The position numbers and the translations under genes were made by a program. Of a stretch of DNA of 64,000 bases, positions 45,282 through 58,524 are shown piece by piece. The notes beneath the pieces were generated by a model. It was given only the letters and a program-made list of their open reading frames with translations, ran no database searches and was not told the DNA's origin. This stretch comes from Phlebotomus papatasi (lineage: Eukaryota; Arthropoda; Insecta; Diptera; Psychodidae): NCBI RefSeq assembly GCF_024763615.1, contig NC_077222.1, positions 3,782,001 to 3,846,000 of the forward strand. The letters are read 5' to 3'. Position 1 is the stretch's first letter. Every line of letters starts with the position of its first letter.

Positions 45282-46696
45282 ATTAGGAAGCATTATTGAT
45301 ATTAGAATATTGAGAGTGCAATGTATGTTTACTGCGAATATAGAGCGAATATCGTGAATATTTAACAAATTTCGCCACTTATTTCTTAGATACTGTGAAT
45401 ATTTTAACTAAAACTGAGTATAATCGAATATAGAATATCAATTTCTTTTCAGTGATATTCCCCTTACTGAAAGTACTGTACCATAAGTTCGTTTTATCTG
45501 TGACATTAATTCTTCAGCAAACGTTCTTCCATTCATGACTGTAGATAAATTTCCAGAGAAAGCAGCTTCTCAAGGTGATCCCCAAACATTTTCCAAAAAT
45601 TGTATTTTTGGGATCAAAAGTAATGACCTTTGCATTAGTTATTCTTTCCCACTTTTACCAACAAACTAATCCCTTTGAGCTTGATCACTGTGCGTCGTCA
45701 AAGAAATCCTGCTTCTATGTCTAAAAGATTTGTTTAATTGTCATGGGACTCAACACTCCTCGCCCTCGTAAAAGTTTCATCGACGCCACGCGATAATGAA
45801 AATTTTTCGGTGTGTAACATAAATCACGCACGATGTCGCTACCCAATCTTCTTGTGTGTATCTTTTTTACAGAATAAATACGGTATGGACAAAATTGTCG
45901 CGTGACTATTTTTAGCTCATTAGCTTTTACTATTACTATAATTTAGCATTAATAAAATGAAGATTTCATGCACGCATCTTCTGGATGCATACACTACGCG
46001 AATTTCCTGCATATAGTACCAGCTGTGCACACGGATGCTATTGAATATCATGAGGCATAGCAGTTTAAATGATGGTGGCTATTGATTTCAAAATTAGAAC
46101 TGGAACACCCATCATATTGATGTAATTTAATAGGCTATAAACAGCTTGGTGTCCTTCCTCTCTAAAAACTCTTCTGTACTTTGCTATTCTTTGTTTATTC
46201 TGTCCAAAAAGAAATTTCTTTGCGAATGGTACCCAATTGCAATCTTTTTTTTTCTGTAAAGCCAGAAGCCCCTATAATTTCATTTAAAAATCCTCTGGGT
46301 ATTTCCAATGCTGGTGGAAAAATCCATCTGAACAATATTGACTTGATCACTCATCATTGATTAACACAATTCTACCAGTTTAATTTTTAGTTGCACGTAT
46401 GGAACATTTCTTTCCCATACCCTCACCTTTTGGCGAATCGAATTGCTAACGGATGGAGAGCACACACTTTACACGTATTTTAACCCCCAATTGACTTTGT
46501 AACTCACTTTTTCAGAATCTAAATTGATTTTGTCTGCCTGCAAATGGAAACAACAGAGACCGAACGGTTCGAGATATCGCTTTCAAGTCTTTGTTAACTC
46601 CCCTTATATAATATAATCGTAACACGAATTTCAGAATAGAAATGCAACTTAGTTCCAAAGATCTTAAAATCCTAAATAAGAAGCAGTTATAGTGTC

Positions 46697-46866
46697 ACTG
46701 ATCAAAATAAAAGGATCAAATTGAACCAAATTTGATCCTTTTGCAAAGAATGGATCAAATTAACATGTTCTATTATCATATATGTGCATTCAAAATTTGA
46801 TATTTGATCCATCCTTTGCAAAAGGATCAAATTTGTATTAATTTGATCCTTTTATTTTTATTAGTG
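46697..46866. mobile_element. 170-bp palindromic MITE
   Basis: Starts CACTGATCAAAATAAAAGG and ends CCTTTTATTTTTATTAGTG. The arms both carry AAAGGATCAAATT.-type blocks inverted, nearly the whole length folding on itself. Confidence 0.65.
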
Positions 46867-47720
46867 GGTTTTTAAGCCTCTGGCACACCTTTTACGGTGC
46901 TATCACACTAAGATTTTCACAATTTAAATTTAAATTCAATTGAGCCAATTGAGCATTATAAGATTTCTAGAATTTGCTTGAAAATCCTCACAGCCAGGAC
47001 ACATTTTGCAAGAAATTTGCTCAATTTTAAATATTTCCGCGAAATTTTTAATTGTGAATGACTCCGGAAAATGTGTGATAGTACTTAAAATGTCTTGTAA
47101 GTCACTTCTCTGTTATTCAGAAGAATCCCCAAAGCCAGAAGAAAGATTTACCAGAAGAAAGATTTCTTGGCACAATAATGGCTTTGGAGAAACTTAGCAA
47201 ATTACTCCCGATACTGATGCTTCACTCGCGTACAAGTTTATCACTAAATTACTGTACTTATCTTATTTTTTGGCCACAAATAATAATTAAATACGAGTAA
47301 TAAATTTAATAAGAACAATTTGGTTCAAAAGGATACTTGTTTAACTGCAATAAAATTGAAATTAATGAGCACTTTTAGCATTTTAATTCGCTGAATTCAA
47401 ATTTAATTGAGTAATCACATTTATGCAATTTTAGTATGTTTAAGTATGTTTTGGTGGGCCAAGTATTAGTTTATATCAATAAATAAGCGAAAATCTATCA
47501 ATTCAAATTATTTTTAATGCAAAATAATGCATAGAAAAGAAAATGTCATAAAATCAAAATTCACATTCCAAAAAGAGCAATTTTTGAAGAAAATTGCTCC
47601 TAATGTGTAAAGACCTTTAAAGAGGCAAAAGTGTTTTTAGAGTTCTTTTATTGTTGACAAATAAATAAAGTCTGAAACATTAAACGTTTAATATCTATTA
47701 AGGGAACCACTTAGAAAATA

Positions 47721-48782
47721 CAGTGGGACCTCGATAGAGTCAACCCCCGATAGAGTCAATCTCCAATAGAGTCAACAGCTGTTTTTTTTACTCTACGGAC
47801 TCCGATAGAGTCAACTTTTTTATTATTATTGAACTAATAATATTGTATGACTTTTTCGAAATTAAAATCAGTGCTTGGGTGTATCAATGTAACGTTTTTA
47901 ACACAAGAAAAACAATATTATGATAAAATTTGTATATTAACTGTGTAATCAATTTTCGACAAAAGAATTTTCTTTTCGTGATTTTAAGCGTTTTGACAGA
48001 TTGAAAGTGCTCGCTTGCCTTTTCTCTCTTGTATTAAGATTTTTTGATTAAGCCCTATGATCCCGTATGACGTGTTTTCCTGTAATCACAAAAAAAAGAA
48101 CGATTTTGGCGGTGAAAGGGAGGGGTATGAAGGAAATGAGGGTCCTAATAATAATCTCAAGGTTGACTTATTAGGGGGTCATCTGAAGACTCCGAGTAGA
48201 TATCTCCAACCATTTAGCGCCCACTTTTCAGAACAAGAAGAAAATGAGAAAAATTGGTTTTGTTGCTCTTTTTGTGAAGTTTAGAGCCATAGTTATGTCA
48301 TAACGAATAGAACAACTATCAATTTCTTCTTTCATAGAAAAAAAGTTAAAATAAATTCTAATTAATAATCTTAATTGCATCAGAATTTTCAACAATTAAA
48401 TATCTACCGGAACTCTTCTAAAAAAAGTGAAAAAAGAAATTAACATCGTGGATGGACCTCAATATTATCACATAGATAGTAATTTTCACTTAAGTTACCT
48501 AGCAATAATAAAAACATTCTGTAAAATCATTCTTTAATCTTCAACTTTTGCCCAAACATACGACTTTTTTGGACCAGAGGGTGCAGAATTTAAGAGTTAA
48601 TTTAATAAAATATTCTACTATCGTGTTAAATTTATCAATTATCTTGTATAAACATAAAATAATACTCCTTTTTACCAAAATTTCAAATTTTATTTGATTT
48701 TTTCGGACTCCGATAGAGTCACCGAATCCAATGGAGTCAACAGGCCTGAAAATAATTAGTTGACTCTATCTAGGTCCCACTG
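47721..48782. mobile_element. 1,062-bp pogo/Tigger-like non-autonomous transposon
   Basis: Begins CAGTGGGACCTCGATAGAGT and ends ACTCTATCTAGGTCCCACTG, with TA at 47719-47720 and 48783-48784. GATAGAGTCAAC-type subrepeats are scattered at both ends. The only frame inside (48057-48284, 75 codons) has no transposase motif. Confidence 0.8.
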
Positions 48783-48816
48783 TATTCTATATTTTAAACT
48801 GGCGTAGTAAACTACA

Positions 48817-49035
48817 AGATGTACGCAGGACATCAATGCCCTTTCTGGAAGCGTCAGTGAGAAAGTATCAGAGTGAAAAACTCCTCAGTTCTCAAAAGCT
48901 TTCCGGTGTACTGCACACCACTGATGAAGACGTGCACTACGCCGAAAGCTTTGGAGAACTTAGGAGTTTCACTTTGAATTGATACCTTCTCACTGACACA
49001 CGGAAAGGACATTGGTGTCCTGCGTTCATCTTCTA
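48817..49035. mobile_element. ~220-bp foldback MITE
   Basis: The left arm (aagatgtacgcaggacatca ... aaagctttccgg) and right arm (ccgaaagctttggagaac ... tgcgttcatctt) are inverted relatives over about 90 bp each. Confidence 0.65.
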
Positions 49036-50209
49036 CTTAGAATGCTTAGTAGTAAGTACTTAATTAAATACCTAATGAAAATGTCCTTAATACAAATTAC
49101 TTAATTAAGGGCTGTAACAAGGGCTTTAATTAAGTACTTAGTGGTAATGCTGAGTCTTGTTGTCGCTATTCTCAACAAAGCGATAACGTTTCTCTCTTTC
49201 ATTTATATATCTTTTAATTAGTTTAATGTTCTACAACTCCTAAAATTGTGTCATTGAGTTAAGCACATATTAAACACTTAACAAGTACTTAATGTGTTAG
49301 TCGAGTGACTAAATTTTAATCTAAAAAATCTAAAACAACTTTGTATCCCAGTGCGAACTAATAAACAATTTTAGGCCAATGTCATTCACATTATTGAGAT
49401 TATTTTACACTATTGGAGTCCAAAAAATACAAGAATATAGATAATTTTAAATAAAATTGGTATTAGCGCCATCAGCGGTGGTTTGGCGAACTTTGTCTGT
49501 TTTAAAAAGTTGTTACGAAGTGAATCACCTGAGATAATTCTGATATCAATGAATAAAAGCTTGCGTGCTTTTTTTCTAATCCAACAAGTGAATTGGGTAA
49601 TTGAGGGTTAATTATTAACGAAACTTTCATCAATCAATATCATCAATTGCGAATTTTTAGGAAAAAGAGCATATTTTGCGCGTTCACTATAATTTTGTTT
49701 ATAGGTAGGATATACAAGAAATATTTGTTACTCACCAAATAGTTTGTTGATTTATATCCTTATAGAATCCAAGTGGTTTTGAGACAAAAATTCCGGAAAT
49801 TTAGTTTGGAATTTCACAAATATTTAAGGTTACACCGTGAAGCTACAGAGTCTCACTATACACAGTATAAATCCATCACAATTGTGCGCCGGATTATCTC
49901 TAGTAATATTCACAATACCGTAATTGGAGTAAAATTTAAATGTATGTTAAGTGAAGGACACTACTTCATATCTCCATTGGCACACACTTTTTTTTTTATT
50001 ATACAGCACTATATATGGTTTTTTTTCACTAACAATAATTTCACTTTCAAATAATATAAAAACAGAAATTTGGCGTATACACGTGGAAAAGAAAGGTGAA
50101 TATTTAGGATTTGCATAGATAGATGATAATAGGGAAATACTTTGGATAACAGGTGATAGGGCTACAGAAAATTGCAGAGGGAACCAGAATCTTCTGGGTG
50201 AAGGGGTAA

Positions 50210-50465
50210 GGAATACCAAGGGCTGATCTCTCCAGCGTGCACTCCCTAAGCCAACGACGACTCAAGTGAGACTGAGAGTCGGTGGCAGCTGATGATGCTC
50301 GTGCCCAGTCTCGGGAGGGTATTAAACAGAAAGTGACGCTCGAGATCCGAGGTCTTGGCACTCTCTCACCACCCAGAGGAATTAAGTGCTACATTATTGT
50401 GTTTATTTACACAGACGCCGGGGCACGCACGAGAGTGTGTTAAATGGCGTGAGGGCGGATGAAAG
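50210..50465. other. GC-richer unique segment, possible promoter or untranslated exon
   Basis: About 250 bp is clearly less AT-rich than its surroundings and not repeated elsewhere in the window. The minus strand has an initiator-type TCAGTC near 50269. I cannot assign it to any gene and see no protein similarity. Confidence 0.25.
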
Positions 50466-50896
50466 TGTGAATGAATGATTAAGAGTGATATCTACGATGG
50501 AGATTAACTGTCACTCATCATCCTAAGATTCCCACATCGAGAAGCAATATTCTTTGCCTCGGGTGTACGATAAATCTATGTCCTAGCATCTTTTCTTTCC
50601 ATTCCATCTTAATTTAACTTTACACCCTCGCAACAAGTGCACTCATTTTTTCTCAGATCTATCCCAACAACTCTTTCCATTCAAAAGTCATGCTTTTCTC
50701 CAAGTGCCTTTTTCCACCCACATGAAGCATATGCTTCAAGAACACTAGCACCTCTAGCGGTGACCACTAGAAGCTTGCATGTTTTTGAGGGTTGTAAGGG
50801 TTGTAAGGTACCCAATATTCTATTATAGTAGCATTTAATCCGAATACATTAAGAGAATTAAAACAAGAAACTAATAATTTAATCATATCATGAATA

Positions 50897-51801
50897 GGGT
50901 GGAATTACCACTTCTCGCCAGTGCCCCACTTTTCGCCACTTAAATTGAAATCGCTATTTTTCGCAATTTATGAAATAAATGAGCCACAAAGTTACTTGTA
51001 TTTTTACTGCTGCTACGTATAGAGTCGAAAAAGAGTAATTATTTGTTTTGAATTTATGATTTTGAGCATTTTTTAGAGCAATATTTTAAGCAAGTGCATC
51101 GAATCCCATATTTCTTATCCATAAATGTCATCAAATTTTCATCAAGCAAAATGTACCTATTTGTATAAATAATTTGTCTATTGAATATTTAATAACACTT
51201 GTCGAATAGATAAAATTAGTATTTAGTTAATTAATATTTCATTTTATATTATATTTATATAAAAATGAGACATTGCGAAAAGTGGTAATATTTTGGAATG
51301 ATTTTACCACCTGTCGCCATCTCCTTTCAATAGGTGACGCTAACTTCACTTCGTAGATTCTCAGTTGTCAAATCTGCATTGTTTATTTTTTGCAATAATC
51401 CAATAGTTTGATTTATCAAATAAATGCGAAGAAAAATCATTTAAAATGAGTAATAATAGGATGATCATGAGGAAAGAGAATTATTGAATCTAATCTTTGC
51501 ATAATATTGCCCAAAACAATTGAGTTTGAACCTTTCCAAGGGGATGGCGAGAAGTGGTTACAGAACTGGCGAAAAGTGGTGAAAAGTGGCGACGGAGTGG
51601 TTATTTTTGCATTGTTAATAAAAATCAGTTTTTTAAGTAGTCCAAGGTTGAACTGGAGGACTATTGTTTTCATGAATCTGCAGCCAATACATTTAAGTAA
51701 CCTTGTGTCAAATTTGAGTTATCTTGTAATAAGGGTTCAAAAGTTATAGTAAAATTAATTCCCGTTTTTCCTAAACATGGCGATAAGTGGTTACTCCACC
51801 C
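50897..51801. mobile_element. 905-bp TA-flanked DNA transposon derivative
   Basis: Begins GGGTGGAATTACCACTTCTC and ends GATAAGTGGTTACTCCACCC, with TA at 50895-50896 and 51802-51803. An inner GGCGAGAAGTGGTTAC / GGCGAAAAGTGGTG run repeats the terminal motif. No transposase frame. Confidence 0.75.
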
Positions 51802-51806
51802 TAATA

Positions 51807-52021
51807 GGGGAAAACTTTCAGGCTCCGTACACAACAGACACTTTATATTCCTCCCATATTCCTTTAATAAATCTGACCTAATGGCCTTAATGGCAATAAA
51901 TTTTAATAGCCAGTCTTAAGTCACACATTTCCTAAAAAAAATTGTCAGATTTATTAAAGTAATATGGAAAAACATGAAATGTTCAAAGCAAGACTGTGTG
52001 CGAAGCCTAGAAGCCTTCCCC
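51807..52021. mobile_element. 215-bp TA-flanked MITE with GGGGAAAACTTTC end
   Basis: Starts directly after the 905-bp element, begins ggggaaaactttcaggctccg and ends agcctagaagccttcccc, with TA on both sides. The ends are imperfect inverted relatives. Confidence 0.5.
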
Positions 52022-52736
52022 TATTCTATTTATTTTTATTTTGATTTTCTATTTATTTTAGGTGAATTTGAAATTGTACCAAATCAAGATGTATCAGTCT
52101 CGTATTTTTTTTTCGCATTGAAATATTGCAATTTAATGCACAAATCCCATAAAACATTTTATGATCCATAAAATGCCATGTGATATTAATTAAGATGAGA
52201 AAATAGCAAGTAGCACATATTTTTTAAAAAAAGCACCGTGACGAAAGATCTTATTCTGTGGACATATGTACACAGATAATTCATTAGGTCAAGTTTTACT
52301 CCTCAAAGTGACAATATTATAATGTAATTATGGAAGAATTATAGTGCATCTTCCATAATTATACAACACATGATTATATACATAGGTACTTGTGGGAAAA
52401 TACTCAGTCAAATTATATCATTAACTTTTCTTTGAATGTCAAGAACAGAAGAAATTTTACTGAATAATAAACTTAAGGAAAAGTAATCAATTAATAATGC
52501 AACGCCCACACCTTTTCCATTTTAGGGAAATTCTATCGATTGAAGTTACTCATCAAATGGCAGATTTTCTTGTCACTTTCGTTCAAATTGAAATATATAT
52601 GAAATTTTCTTCTGAAAAATTGAAATCAGTAAAACTCTAAAGAAATTCAGATTCGAAAGTGATAAGAAAAACAAACATGATTAGGGAGCAAAAATCGATC
52701 TTGATTGTAAAAATATCAATTTTGGTTTGTAATGGC

Positions 52737-53650
52737 TCCGGCACACCTTTTAGATCACGAATATTTCATGAAGTCAAAATTCAAATCCCTTTCTTTCTCA
52801 CATGCTTTGCATATGTCTATCTCATTCTCTCGCACTCTTCTTCTTCTTTTAAACATCACACCAAATTTAATTAAGCTCAATCGAATTTGGTATGCTAAAG
52901 AATGAGATAGTCATGTGCAAACATGTGAGAAAGAAAGAGATGCGAATTTTGACTTAATGAAATTTTCCTGATCTAAAAGGTGTGCCGGAGCTATAAGGAA
53001 TCAATTTCAGTCAGAAATGGCTCATCTGGCACACTTCTTACATCAGGAAAATTTCATTAAGTCAAAATTCTCATCCCTTTCCTTTGCATATGTCTATCCT
53101 ACTCTTTCGTACTTTTCTTCTTCTTCTTCTTCTTTTGAACATCATACCAAATTAAATTTAGTTCAATCGATTTTTGAGTATAAAAAATTGATATAGACAC
53201 ATGCAAAACATTAGAAAAATAAAGGGATGTTAATTTTGTTTTAGTGAAATTTTCCCAATCTTAAAAGTGTGCCGTAGGCTTGAGAAATCAAATTTAAACA
53301 GCACGACAACTTGTTCTTACTTATTACTTAATTGATGATCAGGTTTAGTAAACAAAACAAATCGTCCAGCAGAAAAAATCAATTTCGACGAGTAAAAATA
53401 ATTTTGATCTCTGAAAAATTGATTTTGGTAAGTAATACCTCCGGCAATTTAAAATCACATCCCCTTCTTTATCAAAAGTTTTCCATAAGCCTCTCTAGTC
53501 CTTCGCTCTCTTCTTCTTCTTCTTTTGAACATCACACCAAGTGTGTTTTACTTCAATTCAATTTTTACTTTGTAAAATTAAGATAGAAATATACTATACG
53601 CGAAAGAAAGATGAGAATCGGAATTTCATAATTTTCCTTTTTGTTTTAAA
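52737..53650. repeat. Second cluster of GGCACACCTTTTAGATC palindromic MITEs
   Basis: Copies at 52737-52993 and 53026-53278 and a decayed one at about 53443-53650. Each has a TTCTTCTTC-rich left arm and runs to AAAAGGTGTGCC. Same family as 20610-21635. Confidence 0.65.
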
Positions 53651-53964
53651 AATCACGCAAGAGGTATAAAAAATAAAATTCGGTTAAAATATATTTGGTT
53701 TTGGAAATCTTATTCTTACGCCTTTTTAATTTAGTGAAATTCAATCGTATAAAATTTAAAAATATGCTCCTTTGCACTATGTTTTAAAATATCAGACTTC
53801 TTTGACAGTTTCCAACAAATTGAAATAGAAATAAAGTTTTTTTTTAATACATATTCGTGCTCTTTAATTACCAAGTCTTTCGTTTCGTGTGTAAAAACTA
53901 AAGTTCAGCCTTGTCTTAAATTCATTTCTGAGCGATAAAGTTTGACAGGGAAATTGACATTTAG

Positions 53965-54170
53965 GGTAAGATGGGGTGATTTAGAATCATGTCTAATTTG
54001 GAACTTTGAAATTTCTTAACAGATTTGAATGGAAAAAGGCAAAAAAAAACGAAGAAGTACTTTTGAATGTAAAGTCTCGTATTTTTTTGTCTCTGACTAT
54101 CTGAAACACTGAGATAATCTCAAAATTCCACAATAAACATTAATCCAAATTACTCCATCTTACTCTATAT
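53965..54170. mobile_element. MITE family AGGGTAAGATGGGGTGATTT, copy 2
   Basis: Left end tagggtaagatggggtgatttagaatc; right end caaattactccatcttactcta, inverted. Related to 20360-20572. Confidence 0.6.
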
Positions 54171-54282
54171 ACTGACAAACGAATTTCATTGCAGTTGAAA
54201 TTGAGATTCACTAAATTAAAAAAAATGTATAAGCACTATAAGTCTTTAAATCAGTTAAAAAGTAAGATATTTTAAAGATTAA

Positions 54283-54681
54283 CTGTGTTATCACACTTGC
54301 ACATTAAAATTTTAATATGATTGTCGCTGGTGAGGGTGCAAATGTGTAATTTGTGTGTTTGAATCATTTTATATTCAAAATTTCATCTATTTGTTGATAA
54401 AAAGCTAGTCTTGGCCCGCAAAATTTGATATAAATTGATTTATAATAGCATTAATGCGAAAAATTAATGCGATTTTCTCTTTAATTTTTTAATGTGAAAA
54501 ATATTTAGGTTTTAGATAAATTTAAACTTATTTTTGCAGGCCAAGTCCACTTCTTTATCAATAAATAGAAAAATCCCAAATATTAAGTGACTCAAAGACA
54601 CAAATAACATATTTGGACGCTAACAAGCGACAATTAATGTGAATCACATTAAAATTTTAATGTGCAAGTGTGATAACGCCG
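54283..54681. mobile_element. ~400-bp MITE, copy 2
   Basis: Reverse-complement relative of 11832-12234 from end to end, with ends CTGTGTTATCACACTTGCAC and GTGCAAGTGTGATAACGCC. Confidence 0.75.
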
Positions 54682-55394
54682 TAACATTTTTCTAAGGCGA
54701 TATAGAATAGTGTTAAATGAGTTGTTGCATTTCTCTATTCAAATAGGTTGTTTTTGCTCTGAACGGCTCAAATAAAGAAAAACTTAGAGCAGTATGGGGC
54801 AGTTTCAGACATCTGTAGGGGAAATAGAGGCAAGTTTAGTCAGGGGTAGAATTAGACAGTGGAATGTTACAGTTCTCCTTAGAAAGACTATTGAGAAAAA
54901 TTACTCCTTATTCAGAGTAATTAATTCTCTCTTTATTCATTGAAATTTTTATCAGTCTAATTCAAATTATGGGTAAAGAAGAATTTTATTTGGAGCGTAA
55001 TCTGCCCCAGTCTCCCCTATTTTCTTTTAGCCCTGTTTGTAAAAAACTTATGAGCACAAACTTATTAATCATATATGTAATTTCTCTTGGGTATGAGGTA
55101 TTTAAACATTTTCATCATATTTTCAGCTCTTGGTCATGCTTGAAGCAGTCCTATCCGTCCCCTATCTCTCTTAAAAATTGTATTTTTTCGTTATTTCTTT
55201 TGAATCACTGCCTAATGTACTCACGACATGTAAGCATTTCATAGCGCTTACTCTGAATGTATCTACGAGGCATTATCGCCGGCTGGGTTGCTGACGCAAG
55301 AGTTGGTAACCCTGAACAAGTGTCCGTGTCAAACAGAATAAACATTTAAAACCTCGAATAAACTATTTTTCTTGAGGAAAACCTCTGGAAATCA

Positions 55395-55422
55395 ATGGAG
55401 TTTCCAACTATTTTTGTCACAG
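55395..55422 (+). CDS. Alg13: ALG13-like exon 1 (28 bp)
   Basis: Encodes MEFPTIFVT plus one base, then the donor GTAATA. It is too short to be found alone but is required to supply the FVTVG motif and the start codon. Confidence 0.88.
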
Positions 55423-55960
55423 GTAATACGACTAATTTAAATATTGTATTCAATTATTATTACTTATTTTTCCCACAAATTTCTTAGTTGGCTCAACGCA
55501 CTTCAGGGAGTTAATTGATACAATAAATTCCGAAGAAATGGCACAAGTCCTTAGGGAATTAAAATGCCAAAGGATACATCTTCAGACTGGTTCCTACGAG
55601 GGCAATAATTCTAGTTCAGAAATCCCTGAAATCCAGACCAATAAATTTCAATACACTTCAGATATCGGGCAGTTTATTGCAGAGTCCGATTTAGTAATTA
55701 GTCATGCTGGAGCTGGAACGTGCATTGAGGTGCTGGAGCAGAGCAAACCTCTTATTGTTGTTGTTAATGACTCCCTGATGCACAACCATCAGACTGAATT
55801 GGCTGAAAAGCTGGCATCTGAGAATGTCTTAATCTCCTGTACCCCATCCACCCTCTGCCGAACCCTGAGGCAGTTTAATCTCAATAAATTGAAAAAGTAC
55901 GAAAAAGGTGATCCGAACAATTTCATCAGGGAACTTGATAAACTTGTAGGATTTGTATAG
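55395..55960 (+). CDS. Alg13: ALG13-like UDP-GlcNAc transferase catalytic subunit, 166 aa
   Basis: Join 55395-55422 and 55488-55960 across a 65-bp GT-AG intron that splits a Val codon (G|TT). The protein begins MEFPTIFVTVGSTHFRELID, the FVTVG start of the ALG13 family, and has the C-terminal GT-B donor-site block SDLVISHAGAGTCIEVLEQ, PLIVVVND and HNHQTELAEKLA. Length fits short insect ALG13. With the membrane partner ALG14 it adds the second GlcNAc to the dolichol-linked N-glycan precursor on the cytosolic ER face; the family lacks its own membrane anchor, as seen here. It is the only complete housekeeping gene in the window and is unrelated in role to the peptidase cluster. Confidence 0.92.
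55488..55960 (+). CDS. Alg13: ALG13-like exon 2
   Basis: The acceptor tttcttag ends at 55487. It starts VGSTHFRELIDTINSEEMAQ and ends with TAG at 55958-55960. Confidence 0.92.
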
Positions 55961-55989
55961 CCGTAGGTAGATAATGAAAATATTGTAAA

Positions 55990-55995
55990 AATAAA
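55990..55995 (+). promoter_or_regulatory. Poly(A) signal of the ALG13-like gene
   Basis: AATAAA 30 bases after the stop codon. Confidence 0.7.
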
Positions 55996-58524
55996 TCATT
56001 TGTGATTTAAAACATTTTTACAAATCAATCAAAATCGAATAAAATTTGAGAATATAAAAATTGAAAAGCATGTTCTTTTATTTAGTAGGATTATTGCGAT
56101 TATTGTCTCTCTCATCACCCAGAGCGTTTTATTTATTTGTTTTTTTTTTTCAGAGTTCTATATTATAAAAGAGATAGCAAATTATATCATAGAAATAGTT
56201 TACTAATAAGTGGTTCCCAGATCATTAAAAAAAAACTATTCAAAATTGGAAATAGATAAAGCATTGATGTCTTTACCTTAAATCTTAAACTAACCCTTGT
56301 AACTTTAATCCACATTGGCTTTGAAATTTACCACTTTAAAATTTAAAAAAAAAGAATATAGTGATCATTGGCATGTTAATTACCTGGTAGACCGATAAAG
56401 CTCAGTTGTAAATTTCAATACCTATCTCTGATATCCAAATTTGACCAAATCGGTTAAGAAAAGCCCTCTAGAGAAGTTAAACTTTGACTTTGAAAAATTA
56501 GAAGGAATTTCCGGTCATAGGTTTCTATCGTTTATATGGACGGGATGTTCCTCTGGCCTGCTTTCAAAAACATATCCGAAAATTAAAGAACTAGTCTAGA
56601 CCAATTTGGAAAAAACTAAAAAAAAAAAACATAATGTCTATAAATGTCGACTTATGGAGGGGTCACCGAAGATCGAAAATTGATATCTCTTACCGTTTGA
56701 GCTCCAGTTTGGTGGAAAATTAAAAACATTTTTAAATAACCAAGTCATAACAACAAGAAAACGTTGAAATCTTTTATCTAATAAATCGAATACAACTCAA
56801 AAAATTTGAAAATATTTATAAAATAATTAAATTGAATCATTAAATGAGCAGTATTTCACTTAACCTTATGTGTGTTTTTAATGCGTGCAACTTTTATTTT
56901 AAGAATTTAAGGATTTTTGGTTATTTTCAATTTTATTAAATTGCTTTTTATAAGTCAGTAAAATAATTAAATTTTATCAGTAAAAATATAGATAGACTGA
57001 GATATTAATTTTATTTAGTATATCACTTGCTTGAAGGTTGAAATAAGTTTAGAATAGAAATTTTAAACAATATAAGAACACATGTTTTAGAAGGTTGATT
57101 TTTATTTTTATAGGAAACACTATATTTCATATTATCGTTTTATTTAAAGTTTCTAAATACAATTTAAAACAAAAATCACTTACTATTTATTATTATAAAT
57201 TACGATCCTAAAATAGGTTTGTTTTGTAAAGAAAACAACATAACGCACTTCTTGAAGTTTAAATAAAAACTAATGTATTTCAGATTACAGCGTTATTCGG
57301 AAAAAATTGCAAAGAAAAAGCGTTCAATTGATTTGATAAGGTGATATCAGAAAAATAGATGGTCAAGGAAAATATAGACTGTTCACAAAATTTCCTGTAT
57401 TATAATTTGAGTGCTTTACCAAGAATTTCTTTTATTGGTCGATATTTTTACTGATCAAAAATTGTCTACATAATAAATCTTATTATTTTATTAACCAAGA
57501 TGATATAGAATTTTTCATTGTTATTCATTTTATTGTAACGATTTTTGAAGTTGAATTTAGCATCATCTGATTAGTTGAGATTCTTTAATTCAGTTTTGTA
57601 AGAGTAATTAATAGTTACTATTAACAGCTACTCAAATGATCAACCAGTAATCCTTTTGTTTGGCATCACTCAAGAATTAAACCTGAACTCACTGGTTATT
57701 TTTTCATGAATAATGAAGCTTATTCCGCCATGCTGTTCAGAATATGAGAAAGTGTCTCGGATTAAGAGAAACTGGTGTATTGTACGAGATATTTGATACT
57801 ATTTCGTATTCAAAAAAAAAATCGTACGTTACGGAAAAATTAAACAATGAAAAATAAATTTCTAGAAATTCTTTTGTTATTGTTAAGTTTCAAATATTGT
57901 TCATAGATGAGGCATTTGCAAAACATGCAACATTTACCTCAAAGGAACCCTTATTCTTAATGATTCTACCAGAAAGAAACAATTGTTTTCGCGATAACAA
58001 TTTTTACTAAATGTACGATTTCTCTCGGAACAGATGGAGTATTAATCCACTACTGAATTTTTGATTTTAAAAAGACAATCACCAAATACAGTATTCAGTA
58101 GTCAATTTGGACTGTATATTTTGTGAATTGGAGCTCAGCTAAGACACATTCCAGTAGGGGAATTCTTAGCTATATGAGAATTTTATACGACAAATTAAAG
58201 AAATTTTATTTGGTAAATTTGGACAAATTAATTAATAATCAGACTCATATCACTTGCTAAGAGCTTCATAGAGCTCCTTGCAATTTCTATACGATTCTCA
58301 CTGGCCTTTATCGTTGTCCTATTCCCAAATTTATCACGAAAATTTGTCATATGACAATGTCACATCGTTACACAGGGGAGCTTACCTTTGTACGTTAATT
58401 AAATAATTGCGATATTTTTTTTCAAAGGCTTTTCTCGATGAAAAACAATAGAATATACATAAAAATGAAGTTATAAAATCAAGGATTATGGTGCTATTTC
58501 AATGAGAAATAAACATGTTTTTCT

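Larger units (their letters stand above)
40535..55394. other. Gene-poor region between gene D and the ALG13-like gene
   Basis: Nearly 15 kb without a convincing coding region. Beyond the elements listed individually it has degenerate AATATTGCGAATAT-type short repeats (44280-44790, 45300-45430) and a possible MITE with acagagtaaaaaa / tttttactgtgtac ends (42391-42735). The unique stretches 45430-46690 and 49040-50890 show no family I recognise. Confidence 0.6.

Noticed and set aside
48057..48284. Transposase gene of the pogo-like element
   Set aside because: 75 codons without DDE or helix-turn-helix motifs; likely a chance frame.
49773..50054. 93-codon frame
   Set aside because: Low complexity in its second half, no similarity I can recognise, no splice or poly(A) context.
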